A stretch of 50,501 bases of DNA from Prado023 sp032123675 (GCA_032123675.1 JAQBEX010000186.1:1-50501); one strand, 5' to 3'; positions 1 to 8,205 are shown, counted from the first letter of the stretch. A program made the numbers and translations. Notes: generated by a model from the letters alone, not told the origin.

Positions 1-234
1 CTGTTCAAGGCCGAGTGCATCCGCAACCCGGTCATGCGGCCCAACGGCGGCTGGAAGTCAGTGACCGACGTCGAGATCGCCGTTGCCGAGTATGTCGACT
101 GGTACAACCACAGGCGCCTGCACGGCGAGATCGGTCTCATCCCACCCGCCGAGTTCGAAGCCAACCACTGGGCCAGCGCCACACCCGAGCACTACCCTGA
201 GAACCCTGTCCCCGCCGGGGCCAGATCCAACTAA
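1..234 (+). CDS. IS3-family transposase OrfB, C-terminal fragment
   Basis: The open frame enters from the window edge and ends at 234, giving 77 residues of a DDE integrase-core transposase. The C-terminal signature is clear: a VEYVDWYN-like helix (here VAEYVDWYNHRRLHGEIG) followed by PPAEFE, typical of the last catalytic region of IS3/IS150-type OrfB, where the third acidic residue lies just upstream. The N-terminal DNA-binding part and the first two catalytic Asp residues lie outside the window. It would catalyse excision and integration of the element together with OrfA. Whether the complete gene is intact cannot be judged. Confidence 0.85.
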   Translation: MFKAECIRNPVMRPNGGWKSVTDVEIAVAEYVDWYNHRRLHGEIGLIPPAEFEANHWASATPEHYPENPVPAGARSN

Positions 235-236
235 TC

Positions 237-264
237 GAGCCTCCACGAAACCCGGGGCGATTCA
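237..264. repeat. Terminal inverted repeat (right end) of the IS3 element
   Basis: The 28 bases directly after the transposase stop read GAGCCTCCACGAAACCCGGG followed by GCGATTCA, so the reverse complement starts with TGAATC. This is the usual form of an IS3-family terminal repeat. It marks the exact junction with the interrupted IS5-type gene at 264/265. Confidence 0.6.
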
Positions 265-1013
265 CCTTGCAGGCCGCGACCTGCCACCGCACCTTGGACC
301 GGTGCTCGTCGCTGGTGACGTCGAGGCGTCTGTCCACCCCCTGGTAGCCGGCGTCGGTGTAGGCGACCTCGTCATCGTCCCGCACCAGACTCACCACCCG
401 TCCAGGTCATGGACGTTCGCACCGGTGACCGCGACGGAATGGACGTAGCCGGTGCCGGCGTCGGCACCGATGTGGACCTTCAACGGAGAAGTACCACTGG
501 TTGCCCTTCTTCGTCTGGCGCATCGCCGGATCCCGGGTGCCGGCGGCATCCTTCGTCGACGACGGTGCGGCGACGATCGTGGCGTCCACGATCGAACCGC
601 CACGCATGATCCAGCCCTGCTCGGCGAAGACCTCGTTCTGCTCCGCGAACAGCTTCTCCCCGCGCTCGTACTTCTCCAGCAGATGCCGGAAGTGAAGCAG
701 CGTCGTGGCGTCCGGCACCTGCTCGCAGGCGAAGTCCAAACCCATGAACCGGCGCATCGCATACGAGTCGTAGATCGCGTCCTCGACACCCTCATCGGAC
801 AGCGAGAACCACGCCTGCAGCAGATGCATCTCCACCGGCTTGGCCTTGGCCCCGCTTGCCCGGCCCGTCGCAGTAGTAGTGAGGCTCGATCACCCCCACC
901 CACCTCGCCCGCGGGATCGTGGCGTTCATCGTCTCCAGGAATTTCTCCCGCCGGGAGACCCGACGACGGTTGCCCTACTCCACATCGGTGAAACTGGGCT
1001 GCTCGGCACGCAT
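265..1013 (-). pseudogene. IS5-family transposase pseudogene, interrupted by the IS3 element
   Basis: The minus strand encodes a recognisable IS5-type transposase broken into several frames. The N-terminus starts at ATG 1013 (MRAEQPSFTDVE) and meets an in-frame TAG at 975-977. The frame then carries RREKFLETMNATIPRARW and shifts near 850 to EMHLLQAWFSLSDEGVEDA, then near 490 to LKVHIGADAGTGYVHSVAVT, and near 395 to DDDEVAYTDAGYQGVDRR. The homology stops at about 265, where the IS3 terminal repeat begins, so the 3' part is missing or displaced to the left of the window. At least one stop, three frameshifts and the insertion make it non-functional. Confidence 0.85.
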
Positions 1014-1184
1014 GCCCCATCATCACGCACCCACCGACATCGGACCCGGGTGCCACCCCGACCACCCCAGAAGATCAGCGCTTCCCTAGTTGGACCGCCT
1101 TCTCCAGGATCTGATGACTGATCGGCCGTGACGATCTCCAGCGGTGCCCCCGGTGGGGTAGTTGGTCGACGCCTCATTGTGGTG

Positions 1185-1190
1185 CAGGAT
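1185..1190 (+). promoter_or_regulatory. Possible -10 element (CAGGAT) for leaderless start of the acyltransferase gene
   Basis: CAGGAT lies 6 nt before ATG 1197. It matches the conserved A2 and T6 of the TANNNT -10 motif but not the first T. No Shine-Dalgarno is visible. Weaker than the ten perfect cases in this window. Confidence 0.25.
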
Positions 1191-1196
1191 TCCCCC

Positions 1197-3368
1197 ATGC
1201 CCCGTTCTGCACTGACTCGCGACCAGCGGAGCGGCGAGGGACTGGAGTCCGACCTGCCCCGATTGACCAGCCATCGGGGGGCGTTGGGCTTCCGGCCGGA
1301 TGTTGAGGGGATCAGGGCGCTCGCCGTCCTGATGGTCCTGATGTACCACGCGCACGTGCCCGGCGTGACGGGGGGCTTCGTCGGTGTGGACGTGTTCTTC
1401 GTGGTCTCGGGGTTCCTGATCACGGGATTACTGCTGCGTGAGCTGAGTACCAGTGGCCGTGTGGATTTCGCACGGTTCTACGCGCGTCGGGCCAAGCGAC
1501 TCCTCCCCGCCGGAACGTTGGTCCTGGTTCTGACCGCCATGACCACATGGTTGGTCCTGCCAGTCTCACGCTGGCCGAGCGTTGCCACGGACATCGAAGG
1601 CGCGGGGCTCTTCGTGGTCAACTGGGTCTTCGCACGGAGATCAACCGATTACCTCGGGGCCGAGGAGGCGGCGTCGCCGGTCCAGCACTTCTGGTCGCTG
1701 TCCGTCGAGGAGCAGTTCTACTTCATGTGGCCTGCGCTGCTCACGACGTTCGCCGTGATAGCAGCACGGCGGGGCGCACGGCTTCGGAGGAGCCTGCTCG
1801 CTGCAATGGGCTCCATCCTCATCCCTTCCCTCGCGTACTCGCTATGGGCGACCGCCCATTCTCCTGCTGCCGCATACTTCTCGACGTTCACCCGTCTGTG
1901 GGAGATGGCCCTGGGCGGCATCATCGCCCTGCTCGCTTCTGAGTTCCAGCGCATCCCGGCTTGGGTCCGCGTCTCCTTGGGTTGGGCGGGGCTCATCGCC
2001 GTGGCCGGCTCGGCCGTGCTCATCAATGAGGGCACCCCATTCCCGGGGGCAGCAGCACTCGCTCCGACCTTGGGCGCCGCCGCCTTGATCGTGGCGGGTA
2101 TGGGGCGCACGAGGGGACCGGCTAGCAACATGCTTTCACTGCCGCTCATGGTCTGGGTGGGGGGGCTCTCGTACAGCCTCTATCTGTGGCACTGGCCAGC
2201 GATCGCAATAACCACCGAGCTGTGGCCGTCCGTCGGCTGGACGGTCCTCGTGGTCGTGACGGTGGTTTCGGGGATCGCCGCCTACCTGTCGTTGCGATTC
2301 ATCGAGAACCCCGTCCGCCACGCTGCCACCTTCCGTACCAGGAGCGGGTTGGCGCTGGCCATGGGCGCCGCGCTTGTCTCGGGTTCCGTTGTTGCCGGGC
2401 AGGCCCTCCAACGAGCAAGCGGCGTGGGTGGTTCCGTCGACCTGAGTTCCGTGCCCGCTCAAGCCCTAGGCGCCGGCCAGCTCCTCGACCGCGACTGGGT
2501 CGCGGCCAACGCGGAACCGAGAGATTCATTCGTTCCGCTGGCTCCACGGCCGGTAGATGCCCCGATGGACAACCCGGTCGCGTACCTCGACGGGTGCCAG
2601 GTTGGTCGCGGGGGGACCGAGGTGCAGGACTGCCAGTACGGCGACCCCGACGCTGTCTTCCAGATCGCGATCGCCGGCGACTCGCACGCGACGTCCTGGC
2701 TGCCGACCCTTACGTCACTCGGGCGGCAGCGCGGGTGGGGGGTCCGGTCTCTGCTCAAGTCGAGATGTCCGCTGACGGATAGCATGATCTCGGACAGCGT
2801 AGACGCATCGCCGTACGTGCCGTGTGAGCAGTGGAAGTCCCATGTCAGGGCTCGCTTGGCCGAGGACCCACCGGATCTGCTGATCTTGACGTCCGTCAAC
2901 TACGTCAGGATCCTCGACAGAGCCACCGGTCAGCAACTCTCGGGAGCCGCCCGCGACCGGGAGATCCGCCGCGGCTTCCGCGTTGTGGCACACGAACTTG
3001 AGCGGCATGGCACGACGCCCGTGTTCATCGCCGACACACCCCTAATGCGCCGAGATGGGCAGAACACCATCGTGCCCGACTGCGTCGCTGAACATCTCGA
3101 AGCGCTGTCGGAGTGCGCCACCCCGCGGTCTGTCGCTGTTGACGAGAGGAACCCCCTTGATCGCATTCTCAGCGCCGATCCGGACTATCGATGGCGCACT
3201 GTGGATCTGACGGACGGCCTCTGCCTGCCCGATTCCTGTCCTGCGGCAGTCGGCCACGTGATTGTCTACCGAGACTATGGTCACCTGACCAAGACGTATG
3301 CGGAGACCATGGTTCCATGGATGGCTGAGGGGCTCGACGCGTGGGTCCCCGGTCCCGGGTCTGACTGA
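1197..3368 (+). CDS. OafA/YrhL-type membrane O-acyltransferase with SGNH domain
   Basis: A 723-residue membrane acyltransferase of the Acyl_transf_3 family, expected to transfer acetyl or similar groups to sugars of the cell envelope. The start of the catalytic domain shows FRPDVEGIRALAV, then MYHAHV with the conserved His, GGFVGVDVFFVVSGFLI, and FWSLSVEEQFYF, all family hallmarks. About ten hydrophobic segments follow. From about residue 490 a soluble SGNH-hydrolase-like domain begins with AGDSHATSW and ends with DYGHLT, giving the usual OafA layout. I chose ATG 1197, since the longer frame from GTG 1128 has no ribosome binding site and little extra homology. Codon choice is less G/C-ended than in the neighbours, and the gene lies between IS remnants, so horizontal acquisition is likely. 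The substrate is unknown. Confidence 0.85.
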   Translation: MPRSALTRDQRSGEGLESDLPRLTSHRGALGFRPDVEGIRALAVLMVLMYHAHVPGVTGGFVGVDVFFVVSGFLITGLLLRELSTSGRVDFARFYARRAKRLLPAGTLVLVLTAMTTWLVLPVSRWPSVATDIEGAGLFVVNWVFARRSTDYLGAEEAASPVQHFWSLSVEEQFYFMWPALLTTFAVIAARRGARLRRSLLAAMGSILIPSLAYSLWATAHSPAAAYFSTFTRLWEMALGGIIALLASEFQRIPAWVRVSLGWAGLIAVAGSAVLINEGTPFPGAAALAPTLGAAALIVAGMGRTRGPASNMLSLPLMVWVGGLSYSLYLWHWPAIAITTELWPSVGWTVLVVVTVVSGIAAYLSLRFIENPVRHAATFRTRSGLALAMGAALVSGSVVAGQALQRASGVGGSVDLSSVPAQALGAGQLLDRDWVAANAEPRDSFVPLAPRPVDAPMDNPVAYLDGCQVGRGGTEVQDCQYGDPDAVFQIAIAGDSHATSWLPTLTSLGRQRGWGVRSLLKSRCPLTDSMISDSVDASPYVPCEQWKSHVRARLAEDPPDLLILTSVNYVRILDRATGQQLSGAARDREIRRGFRVVAHELERHGTTPVFIADTPLMRRDGQNTIVPDCVAEHLEALSECATPRSVAVDERNPLDRILSADPDYRWRTVDLTDGLCLPDSCPAAVGHVIVYRDYGHLTKTYAETMVPWMAEGLDAWVPGPGSD

Positions 3369-3810
3369 TCGCCTGAGGGTTCAACCAGATGTGGGCGGCT
3401 CTGTTCCCCGCCTGCGGTCCGCCGCCCCGGGGCGCGCACCGGACGCCGCCAGCCGGTGTAGGCGGCCCACCCCGGCACCATGGCGCTGGTGAGCAGCCCG
3501 ATCCACCCGAACGCCCACCCGGCCAGGATGTTGCCTGGCCAGTGCACGACCGGGACCTGTCGAGTCAGCCCGACCCGAGGACGGTCCGGACGCCACCAGC
3601 GCCCAGGCGCCGGCGGTGCCGACGACCCGGGCGGGCCTTCGTCACCCCGGCGCCGGGGGGATCGGCGGGAGGGCCCGCTCAGCGCGGGAGCTCGTCCGGG
3701 GGTCGCCGCCGCCCAACCGTGGTGAAGCCGATCCCACAGCAGCAGGGCGCAGGTGAGCAGCGCGATCGAGCCGAAGGCCCAGCCCTCTAGCGTTCCTTGG
3801 TTGTCCCAAC
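3281..3810 (-). pseudogene. Remnant of a small membrane protein with a duplicated transmembrane module
   Basis: This minus-strand frame has strongly G/C-ended codons and contains two related hydrophobic segments: GWAFGSIALLTCALLLWDRL (3787-3704) and GWAFGWIGLLTSAMVPGWAA (about 3523-3440). A Pro/Arg/Gly-rich linker of about 60 residues separates them. No ATG or ribosome binding site precedes the first segment, the upstream side runs into a winged-helix remnant that ends at 3831, and the 3' end overlaps the acyltransferase gene by 88 bases. I read it as a decayed gene. No function or family is recognised, and an intact gene with an unusual start is possible. Confidence 0.3.
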
Positions 3811-3830
3811 TCTGGCGTTGAGTCTGAGTT

Positions 3831-4092
3831 TCAGGCTGCGTTCCCGAGGCGGGCTTGCTCGGCGTAGCCGTGGACGTGGCGGTCGATGACCGTGAGGGCG
3901 CGGCGCAGTTCGAGGGGTGCTGGCGGGTGGTCGGCGGCGATGCGCGGCCGAAGGAGCCGGTCGTGGACCTTGGAGTAGAAGACGGCGACACGCAGCCCGT
4001 CGCTGGTGAGTTGGTAGGTGTTCGAGTGCTGACGGCGCTCGAACAGCCCGTTGCGGCGCAGGCGGGCCAGGTGCCATGACCCGAGGATTCCG
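3831..4092 (-). pseudogene. Winged-helix-like protein remnant (C-terminal part)
   Basis: Reading the minus strand from about 4092 gives LHFGILGSWHLARLRRNGLF, then RRQHSNTYQLTSDGLRVAVF, then a Leu-rich helical tail ending LGNAA and a stop at 3831. The pattern ARLRRxGLxxR...YxLTxDGLRVA is that of winged-helix DNA-binding proteins that often lie close to IS elements in actinobacteria. There is no start codon. The reading frame begins exactly where an opposite-strand IS5 scrap starts (about 4090), so the N-terminal part was lost at a rearrangement. Function unknown. Confidence 0.55.
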
Positions 4093-4187
4093 AAGTGGAG
4101 GACGCGATCTACGACTCGTATGCGATGCGCCGGTGCATGGGGCCGGGCTTCGCCTGCGAGCAGGTGCCCGACGCCACGACGCTGCTG
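4090..4187 (+). pseudogene. Internal scrap of an IS5-family transposase gene
   Basis: About 98 bases encode VEDAIYDSYAMRRCMGPGFA followed by CEQVPDATTLL. This matches the internal segment VEDAIYDSYAMRRFMGLDFA of the transposase pseudogene at 265-1013 almost base for base, but on the opposite strand. A stop (TGA, 4190-4192) follows at once. It is a leftover of a second IS5 copy. Confidence 0.8.
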
Positions 4188-4464
4188 TGTTGAGCGTCAC
4201 CTTGAGTGGTCATGCGCGGGGTGGTGGGCGTCGCTGAGCGTGATGGCGGCTGTGTCGGGATTGGCGTTCGGCCCCGCGTCATGATCGTGATGATGCCGGT
4301 CCACGCATAATCCGGGGCCGATCCGCGGCCGGGGTGGTCCTCGAGCTGCATCCGGGGTCGGGCGCACCCGTGGGCCGGGGCGGGTGGCAGGCTGCAAACC
4401 AGGTGGCCCCTGCCGGTCCCGGCCGGGCCGGGGCACGATACGGGGATGGGATGGTCCGCAGACC
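4188..4464. other. Non-coding or decayed stretch between IS remnants
   Basis: No reading frame here has convincing homology or coding character. Short direct and inverted G/C-rich motifs are present, but nothing that marks an element end with confidence. It probably derives from the 5' flank of the IS-associated remnant that begins at 4465. Confidence 0.4.
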
Positions 4465-4812
4465 GTGATCATGGTGCTGGACCCGGCGCACGCCGAGGCG
4501 GACCTGGCCGCCGGTGGCCTGCCCTGTGGTGGCTGCGGGCGTTCGCTGGCGCCGCGGGGCGGGGGACACGAGCGCGCCGCTGCGGACGGCCGGATCATCG
4601 ACGAGCTGGCCGAGGCTGGCATCAGCCACGACGAGGTCTGCGTCGACGACCAGGGTCCGGCCGTCCAGTGCCCCCGCGATGGCCTCCAACTGCTCGGGGA
4701 CCGGTGCCGGGTCCAGGACGACCACGGCATCGAGGCCGAGCCGAGCGAGCCGTTGGGTGACGGCGGCCAGGGCATCGGGCCCGGCGGCTCTGGGGCGGAC
4801 GAGCGCCCTCAC
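4279..4812 (-). pseudogene. Truncated gene downstream of the glycosyltransferase (nucleotidyltransferase-like N-terminus)
   Basis: GTG 4812 overlaps the glycosyltransferase stop (GTGA), so this was its translationally coupled partner. The first 84 or so residues look real: MRALVRPRAAGPDALAAVTQ, a VVVLDP strand and RTLVVDADLVVADASLGQLV. This resembles the N-terminal domain that precedes a CDP-alcohol phosphatidyltransferase in some actinobacterial proteins found beside such glycosyltransferases (DUF5941-type). From about 4560 on the frame runs through the IS-associated scrap on the other strand and becomes Arg/Pro-rich nonsense up to the stop at 4279. The predicted 177-residue product would lack any membrane or catalytic domain. 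The family link is inference. Confidence 0.5.
4465..4565 (+). pseudogene. N-terminal scrap of an IS-associated Cys-motif protein (DUF6431-like)
   Basis: From GTG 4465 (or ATG 4471) the plus strand reads VIMVLDPAHAEADLAAGGLP then CGGCGRSLAPRG. A short acidic start, an ADLAAG helix and a CxxCGxxLxPxG zinc-ribbon-like motif are typical of the small DUF6431-type proteins carried by actinobacterial insertion sequences. The similarity stops near 4565, where the opposite-strand gene starting at 4812 still has coding character, so the two were joined by a deletion or insertion. The family assignment is from memory of the motif. Confidence 0.45.
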
Positions 4813-5840
4813 GCCTCAGGCTCGCGCAGTCCGGGCGGCGAGGTCAGGAAGCCGATCCCCCAGGCGAGATGCATGCTGGCGTAGACGAGCGGGAGCCGAG
4901 CATGCGCACCGGGGGGCAGCCCGCGGCCGGTGACGGCGGCCCCGGCGGTGATCAGCGCCAAGTAGCCCAGTGGCGCCAGCCAGCCGATCCGCAGTGCGCG
5001 CGGGCCTCCGGTCGAGCCGACGAGTCCTGCGGCGGCACCAGCGAGCACTCCGATCACGGCCGTGGGCGGAGCGAAGTAGCGCAGCGCGGAGGAACGGGAT
5101 GCCGTCTCCGGGTGTCGGCGCATGACCTCGCGACGCCAACGGCCGTAGTGGAAGTACTGGGTGGCCAGCGATGTTGAGTCCGGGCGTGGGCGGTAGCTCA
5201 CGACGAGATCGGGGTTGAACCAGACCCGGCCGCCGGCGGCGCGGATCCGGTGGTTCATCTCCCAGTCCTGGGCTCGCAGGAACGTCTCGTCATAGCCACC
5301 GACACGCGTCAGCGCGGACTTGCGGAAGCAGCCGAGGTAGACGGTCTCGGCCTCTCCCTGACCACCTCCCACATGGAAGGGGGCCGCCCCGACGCCCATC
5401 GGGGAGGTCATGGCCCGGGCGACCGCCTGCTCGAAGGGCGTCTCACCCTCGGCCAGCATGATCCCCCCGACATTGTCAGCGCCAGTGCGCGCCAGCGTCT
5501 CGACCGCCGTGGAGACGTAGTCCTCGGGCAGGATCGCGTGCCCGTCGACGCGGATCACGACCTCGAAGCGCGAGGCCTCGATCGCAGCGTTCAGGCCCGA
5601 GGGAGTCCGGCCGCTCGGATTGGGGACGAGCACGATCCGCTCGTCGATCGCCGACAGCCGCCGGGCCACCTCGTCGGTGCGATCAGTCGACGGACCCAGC
5701 GCCAGCACGATCTCCAGGGGGCCCGGCCAGTCCTGGGTGAGGATTCCGGTGACCGCATGGCTCAGGTGCCGCTGCTCGTTGAGCACGGGCATGATCACGG
5801 AGACGCCATCCGGCCACGGCGCCGCCACATGTTCGGCCAT
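4809..5840 (-). CDS. Family 2 glycosyltransferase with C-terminal membrane segments
   Basis: A 343-residue GT-A type glycosyltransferase. Near the N-terminus it has VSVIMPVLNEQRHL, then LALGPSTDRTDE, LNAAIEASRFEVVIRVDGHA with the DxH variant of the metal-binding DXD site, and further on GGYDETFLRAQDWEMNHRI. This order is typical of polysaccharide or succinoglycan-type GT2 enzymes. Two or three hydrophobic segments near residues 250-330 should anchor it to the membrane. ATG 5840 is chosen because a TACCGT hexamer lies 7 nt upstream and because upstream residues show no family similarity. Its coupled downstream partner is truncated. Sugar donor and acceptor are unknown. Confidence 0.85.
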   Translation of the reverse strand: MAEHVAAPWPDGVSVIMPVLNEQRHLSHAVTGILTQDWPGPLEIVLALGPSTDRTDEVARRLSAIDERIVLVPNPSGRTPSGLNAAIEASRFEVVIRVDGHAILPEDYVSTAVETLARTGADNVGGIMLAEGETPFEQAVARAMTSPMGVGAAPFHVGGGQGEAETVYLGCFRKSALTRVGGYDETFLRAQDWEMNHRIRAAGGRVWFNPDLVVSYRPRPDSTSLATQYFHYGRWRREVMRRHPETASRSSALRYFAPPTAVIGVLAGAAAGLVGSTGGPRALRIGWLAPLGYLALITAGAAVTGRGLPPGAHARLPLVYASMHLAWGIGFLTSPPGLREPEA

Positions 5841-5847
5841 GGCCGCG

Positions 5848-5853
5848 ACGGTA
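5848..5853 (-). promoter_or_regulatory. -10 element (TACCGT) for leaderless transcription of the glycosyltransferase gene
   Basis: TACCGT fits TANNNT and lies 7 nt before ATG 5840 with no Shine-Dalgarno between, so transcription should start at or next to the start codon. The region 5841-5973 is the divergent spacer to the plus-strand three-gene unit. Confidence 0.5.
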
Positions 5854-5973
5854 TCGGAGCCGAGCCCCCGAGGCGCGACCCGGGTGGGGTGGCACCGCTG
5901 CGATGTCAGGGCCCCGGCGTACGGTCTCTCGCGCTGGCGGGTCGGACGTGGCCGCTGGGCTGGGAGGTGTGCC

Positions 5974-7068
5974 ATGACCGCTGGGGCGACGAGTCTGGAC
6001 CTCCCCCTGGCCACCACGTTCCCGTGCCGGGCCTCGGACGGCGCCCGGGCGGTGCGCCACCCGGTGGTGATCGAGGCGGACTGGACGGTCCAGACCGGTC
6101 ACGACGCCGATCTCGAGCGGATCGCCGCGGCTTTCGGCGGCGGCGTGTCATGCATCGGTGAGCTGCGCGCCGTCCTGCCCGGGTTCCGGGTGTGGCGGGA
6201 GCGCGCGCTGCGCCGGTCCGGTCCGGTGGTGCGCTCGACCGATCGCGGGATGACCTGGTCCAGCACCGACGGCACCCTCTCGTGCTGCCCGGCCAGCGGC
6301 TTCGCCGATCCCCGCGAGGCGGCTGCGCACTGCCGGGGCGTCCCCCACGTGGCCACCGCCAGCGGATGCCCACGGCGCGCGCTTCGTGCCCTGATCGCAG
6401 GTCTTGGCCCAGCCGGTGTCCCGGAACCGCCGGGGGGCGCAGGCCGGGACGTCGAGCTCGACCAGGCATGGGCCTGCAGCCTGGACCCCTCATGGGTGGC
6501 CGAGACCCGCGGTGCGCTGGTTGCTGCCGGGCTCGACGCCCCCGGTCTTGACCTCCTGCTCGCTTTGGCGCACAGCGGCGCGCCGACGGCATGGCTGGCC
6601 ACCACGGCTGCCGCCACGACGGACCCGGACATCGTCCTCTGGGCAGCGTGGACTGGTACGCAACTGGACCTGGACGACCCGCAGGCCCGTGCCCGGTGGA
6701 TCAGCACGGGCACCCGGCGGGTCGACATCGTGGCCCTGTCCGAGGCCGGCTACTCCCCGCAGGCAGCGCAGGCGGTGGCCAGGGACTGGGGGATCTCCGT
6801 GCCCGGAGCTGCCCAGCTTCTCGCCCGCTGGGTCGCTGCGGGCTACCGACCGACCCCCGAGCAGCTGGCATGGGTGGCTGAGGAGGGGGTCGGCTTCCCG
6901 CCGGGGCCGCCGGCCCCCTCGGCGGTCGAGCGGGTCGCCCGCGTGCTGAGCCATCGACGCCCGGGCGTCACCCAGCTGACCCAACTGGCCGTGGCCGTCG
7001 CACGGTGCGGCACCGTTCCCGACACCGTCGCCGCGCTGCGGTCAGGCGATGTCAGAGCCCCGCCCTAA
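5974..7068 (+). CDS. Uncharacterised protein, first gene of a MoxR/VWA unit
   Basis: 364 residues, no family recognised. The start ATG 5974 has a good ribosome binding site (GGGAGGTG, 5961-5968). The sequence has no membrane segment or signal peptide. It holds a mixed alpha/beta N-terminal half with scattered Cys, and a C-terminal half of short Ala-rich helices such as LSEAGYSPQAAQAVARDWGI and WVAAGYRPTPEQLAWVAEEG, which look like repeated helix-turn-helix-sized units ending in WVAAGY or WVAEEG. It lies 27 nt before the AAA+ ATPase gene and in the same direction, so the product probably works with the ATPase and the VWA protein, perhaps as adaptor or substrate. That role is inferred from position alone. 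Confidence 0.65.
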   Translation: MTAGATSLDLPLATTFPCRASDGARAVRHPVVIEADWTVQTGHDADLERIAAAFGGGVSCIGELRAVLPGFRVWRERALRRSGPVVRSTDRGMTWSSTDGTLSCCPASGFADPREAAAHCRGVPHVATASGCPRRALRALIAGLGPAGVPEPPGGAGRDVELDQAWACSLDPSWVAETRGALVAAGLDAPGLDLLLALAHSGAPTAWLATTAAATTDPDIVLWAAWTGTQLDLDDPQARARWISTGTRRVDIVALSEAGYSPQAAQAVARDWGISVPGAAQLLARWVAAGYRPTPEQLAWVAEEGVGFPPGPPAPSAVERVARVLSHRRPGVTQLTQLAVAVARCGTVPDTVAALRSGDVRAPP

Positions 7069-7095
7069 CGTCATGCCAGGTGGAGGGAGCAGCCG

Positions 7096-8205
7096 ATGGC
7101 CAGGGATCGGATCGGGTACGAGCAGGTGCTGCGGGCGTTGGGCGTCTGCGTGGCGACGAGGATCCCCTTCCTGCTCTGGGGTGAGCCGGGAGCCGGGAAG
7201 ACCGCCGTCGTCGAGTCCGCTGCGGAGTCCGGCTGGCACGTTGAGACCCTGATCTGCTCGCACTACGAACCCAGCGACTTCGCGGGGCTGCCGGTCGTGA
7301 GCGCCGGCCGGGTCGACCTCGCACCCCCGCAGTGGGCGGTCCGGGTCGCCGAAGTGCCCGGGCCGTCCGTGGTGTTCTTCGACGAGTGGACCACCGCGTC
7401 CCCGGCCGTCCAGGCGGCCGCCCTTCGTCCCCTGACCCACGGGGAGGTCGGCGCGCTCCGGCTTCCGGAGCGAGTCTCATTCGGCGCAGCGGCCAATCCC
7501 GCCGACGTGGCAGCGTCCGGCTGGGAGCTCGCGGCCCCGACCGCCAACCGATTCGTCCACATCGACTGGAACCTCCCTGTGGAGGTCTTCACCGAGTCCC
7601 TGGTCACGGGCCAATGGCCGCAGATCACCGTGCCAACGTTGGACGCCGGCTACGCAGCCCGGGTCGCGGCAGCGCGGGCGAAGGTCGCGGCATTCCTCGG
7701 GGTGCGGTCCGGGCAACTGTCAGCCATCCCGAAGGACGCCGCCGCCCGGGGCCGGGCCTTCCCGACTCCCCGCACCTGGGACTACACGGCACGCCTGCTG
7801 GCCGCTGCCGACCCTGCGGACGCCGAGGCGGTACGGCTGCTGGTCCACGGTGCGGTCGGGGCGCCCACGGGCCACGAGTTCCTCTCCTGGCTGTCCGCCC
7901 TCGACCTGCCTGACCCGGAGTCCCTGCTCGCCGATCCCGGTGGCGACCAGCTCACGGGGCTGCGCGCGGATCGTGTGCACGTGGCCCTGCACGGTGTGCT
8001 CGCCGCCGTGGCCAGCCGGCCGACCACCGCCCGCTGGGAAGCCGGTCTGGGCGTCTGCGTCCGTGCGGCTGAGGTCTCCGGGGTCGACCCCGCGGTCCCC
8101 GTGGTCCGGTCATTGCTGCGCATCCGGCCAGCGCGCGCAGCCCTTCCGCTGGGCCTGACTGCCTTCACCGGTCCTCTGGCCCTGGCTGGGCTGCTGCCCT
8201 CATGA
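7096..8205 (+). CDS. MoxR-type AAA+ ATPase
   Basis: A 369-residue AAA+ ATPase. Walker A is GEPGAGKT (residues 29-36), Walker B is VVFFDE (92-97), sensor 1 lies in GAAANPADVA, and the lid region follows with RTWDYTARLL. Such MoxR-like ATPases remodel or activate protein complexes together with a VWA-domain partner, and here the partner gene starts inside the stop codon (ATGA, 8202-8205). A ribosome binding site (GGAGGGAG) precedes ATG 7096. The insertion typical of large MoxR proteins is not obvious, so it belongs to the shorter form found next to DUF2201-type VWA proteins. Client unknown. Confidence 0.85.
   Translation: MARDRIGYEQVLRALGVCVATRIPFLLWGEPGAGKTAVVESAAESGWHVETLICSHYEPSDFAGLPVVSAGRVDLAPPQWAVRVAEVPGPSVVFFDEWTTASPAVQAAALRPLTHGEVGALRLPERVSFGAAANPADVAASGWELAAPTANRFVHIDWNLPVEVFTESLVTGQWPQITVPTLDAGYAARVAAARAKVAAFLGVRSGQLSAIPKDAAARGRAFPTPRTWDYTARLLAAADPADAEAVRLLVHGAVGAPTGHEFLSWLSALDLPDPESLLADPGGDQLTGLRADRVHVALHGVLAAVASRPTTARWEAGLGVCVRAAEVSGVDPAVPVVRSLLRIRPARAALPLGLTAFTGPLALAGLLPS

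Larger units (their letters stand above)
1..264 (+). mobile_element. IS3-family element, right end only
   Basis: This is the 3' end of an IS3-type insertion sequence that begins outside the window. It carries the last part of the transposase OrfB and, after its stop, a terminal sequence at 237-264 of the kind that ends many actinobacterial IS3 elements. Directly beyond 264 the sequence continues as the interior of an IS5-type transposase gene on the other strand, so the IS3 element appears to have inserted into that gene. The left end and the target duplication are not visible. Confidence 0.75.

Noticed and set aside
1128..1196. Longer acyltransferase start at GTG 1128
   Set aside because: It has no ribosome binding site or -10 at leaderless distance, and the extra 23 residues do not resemble the family.
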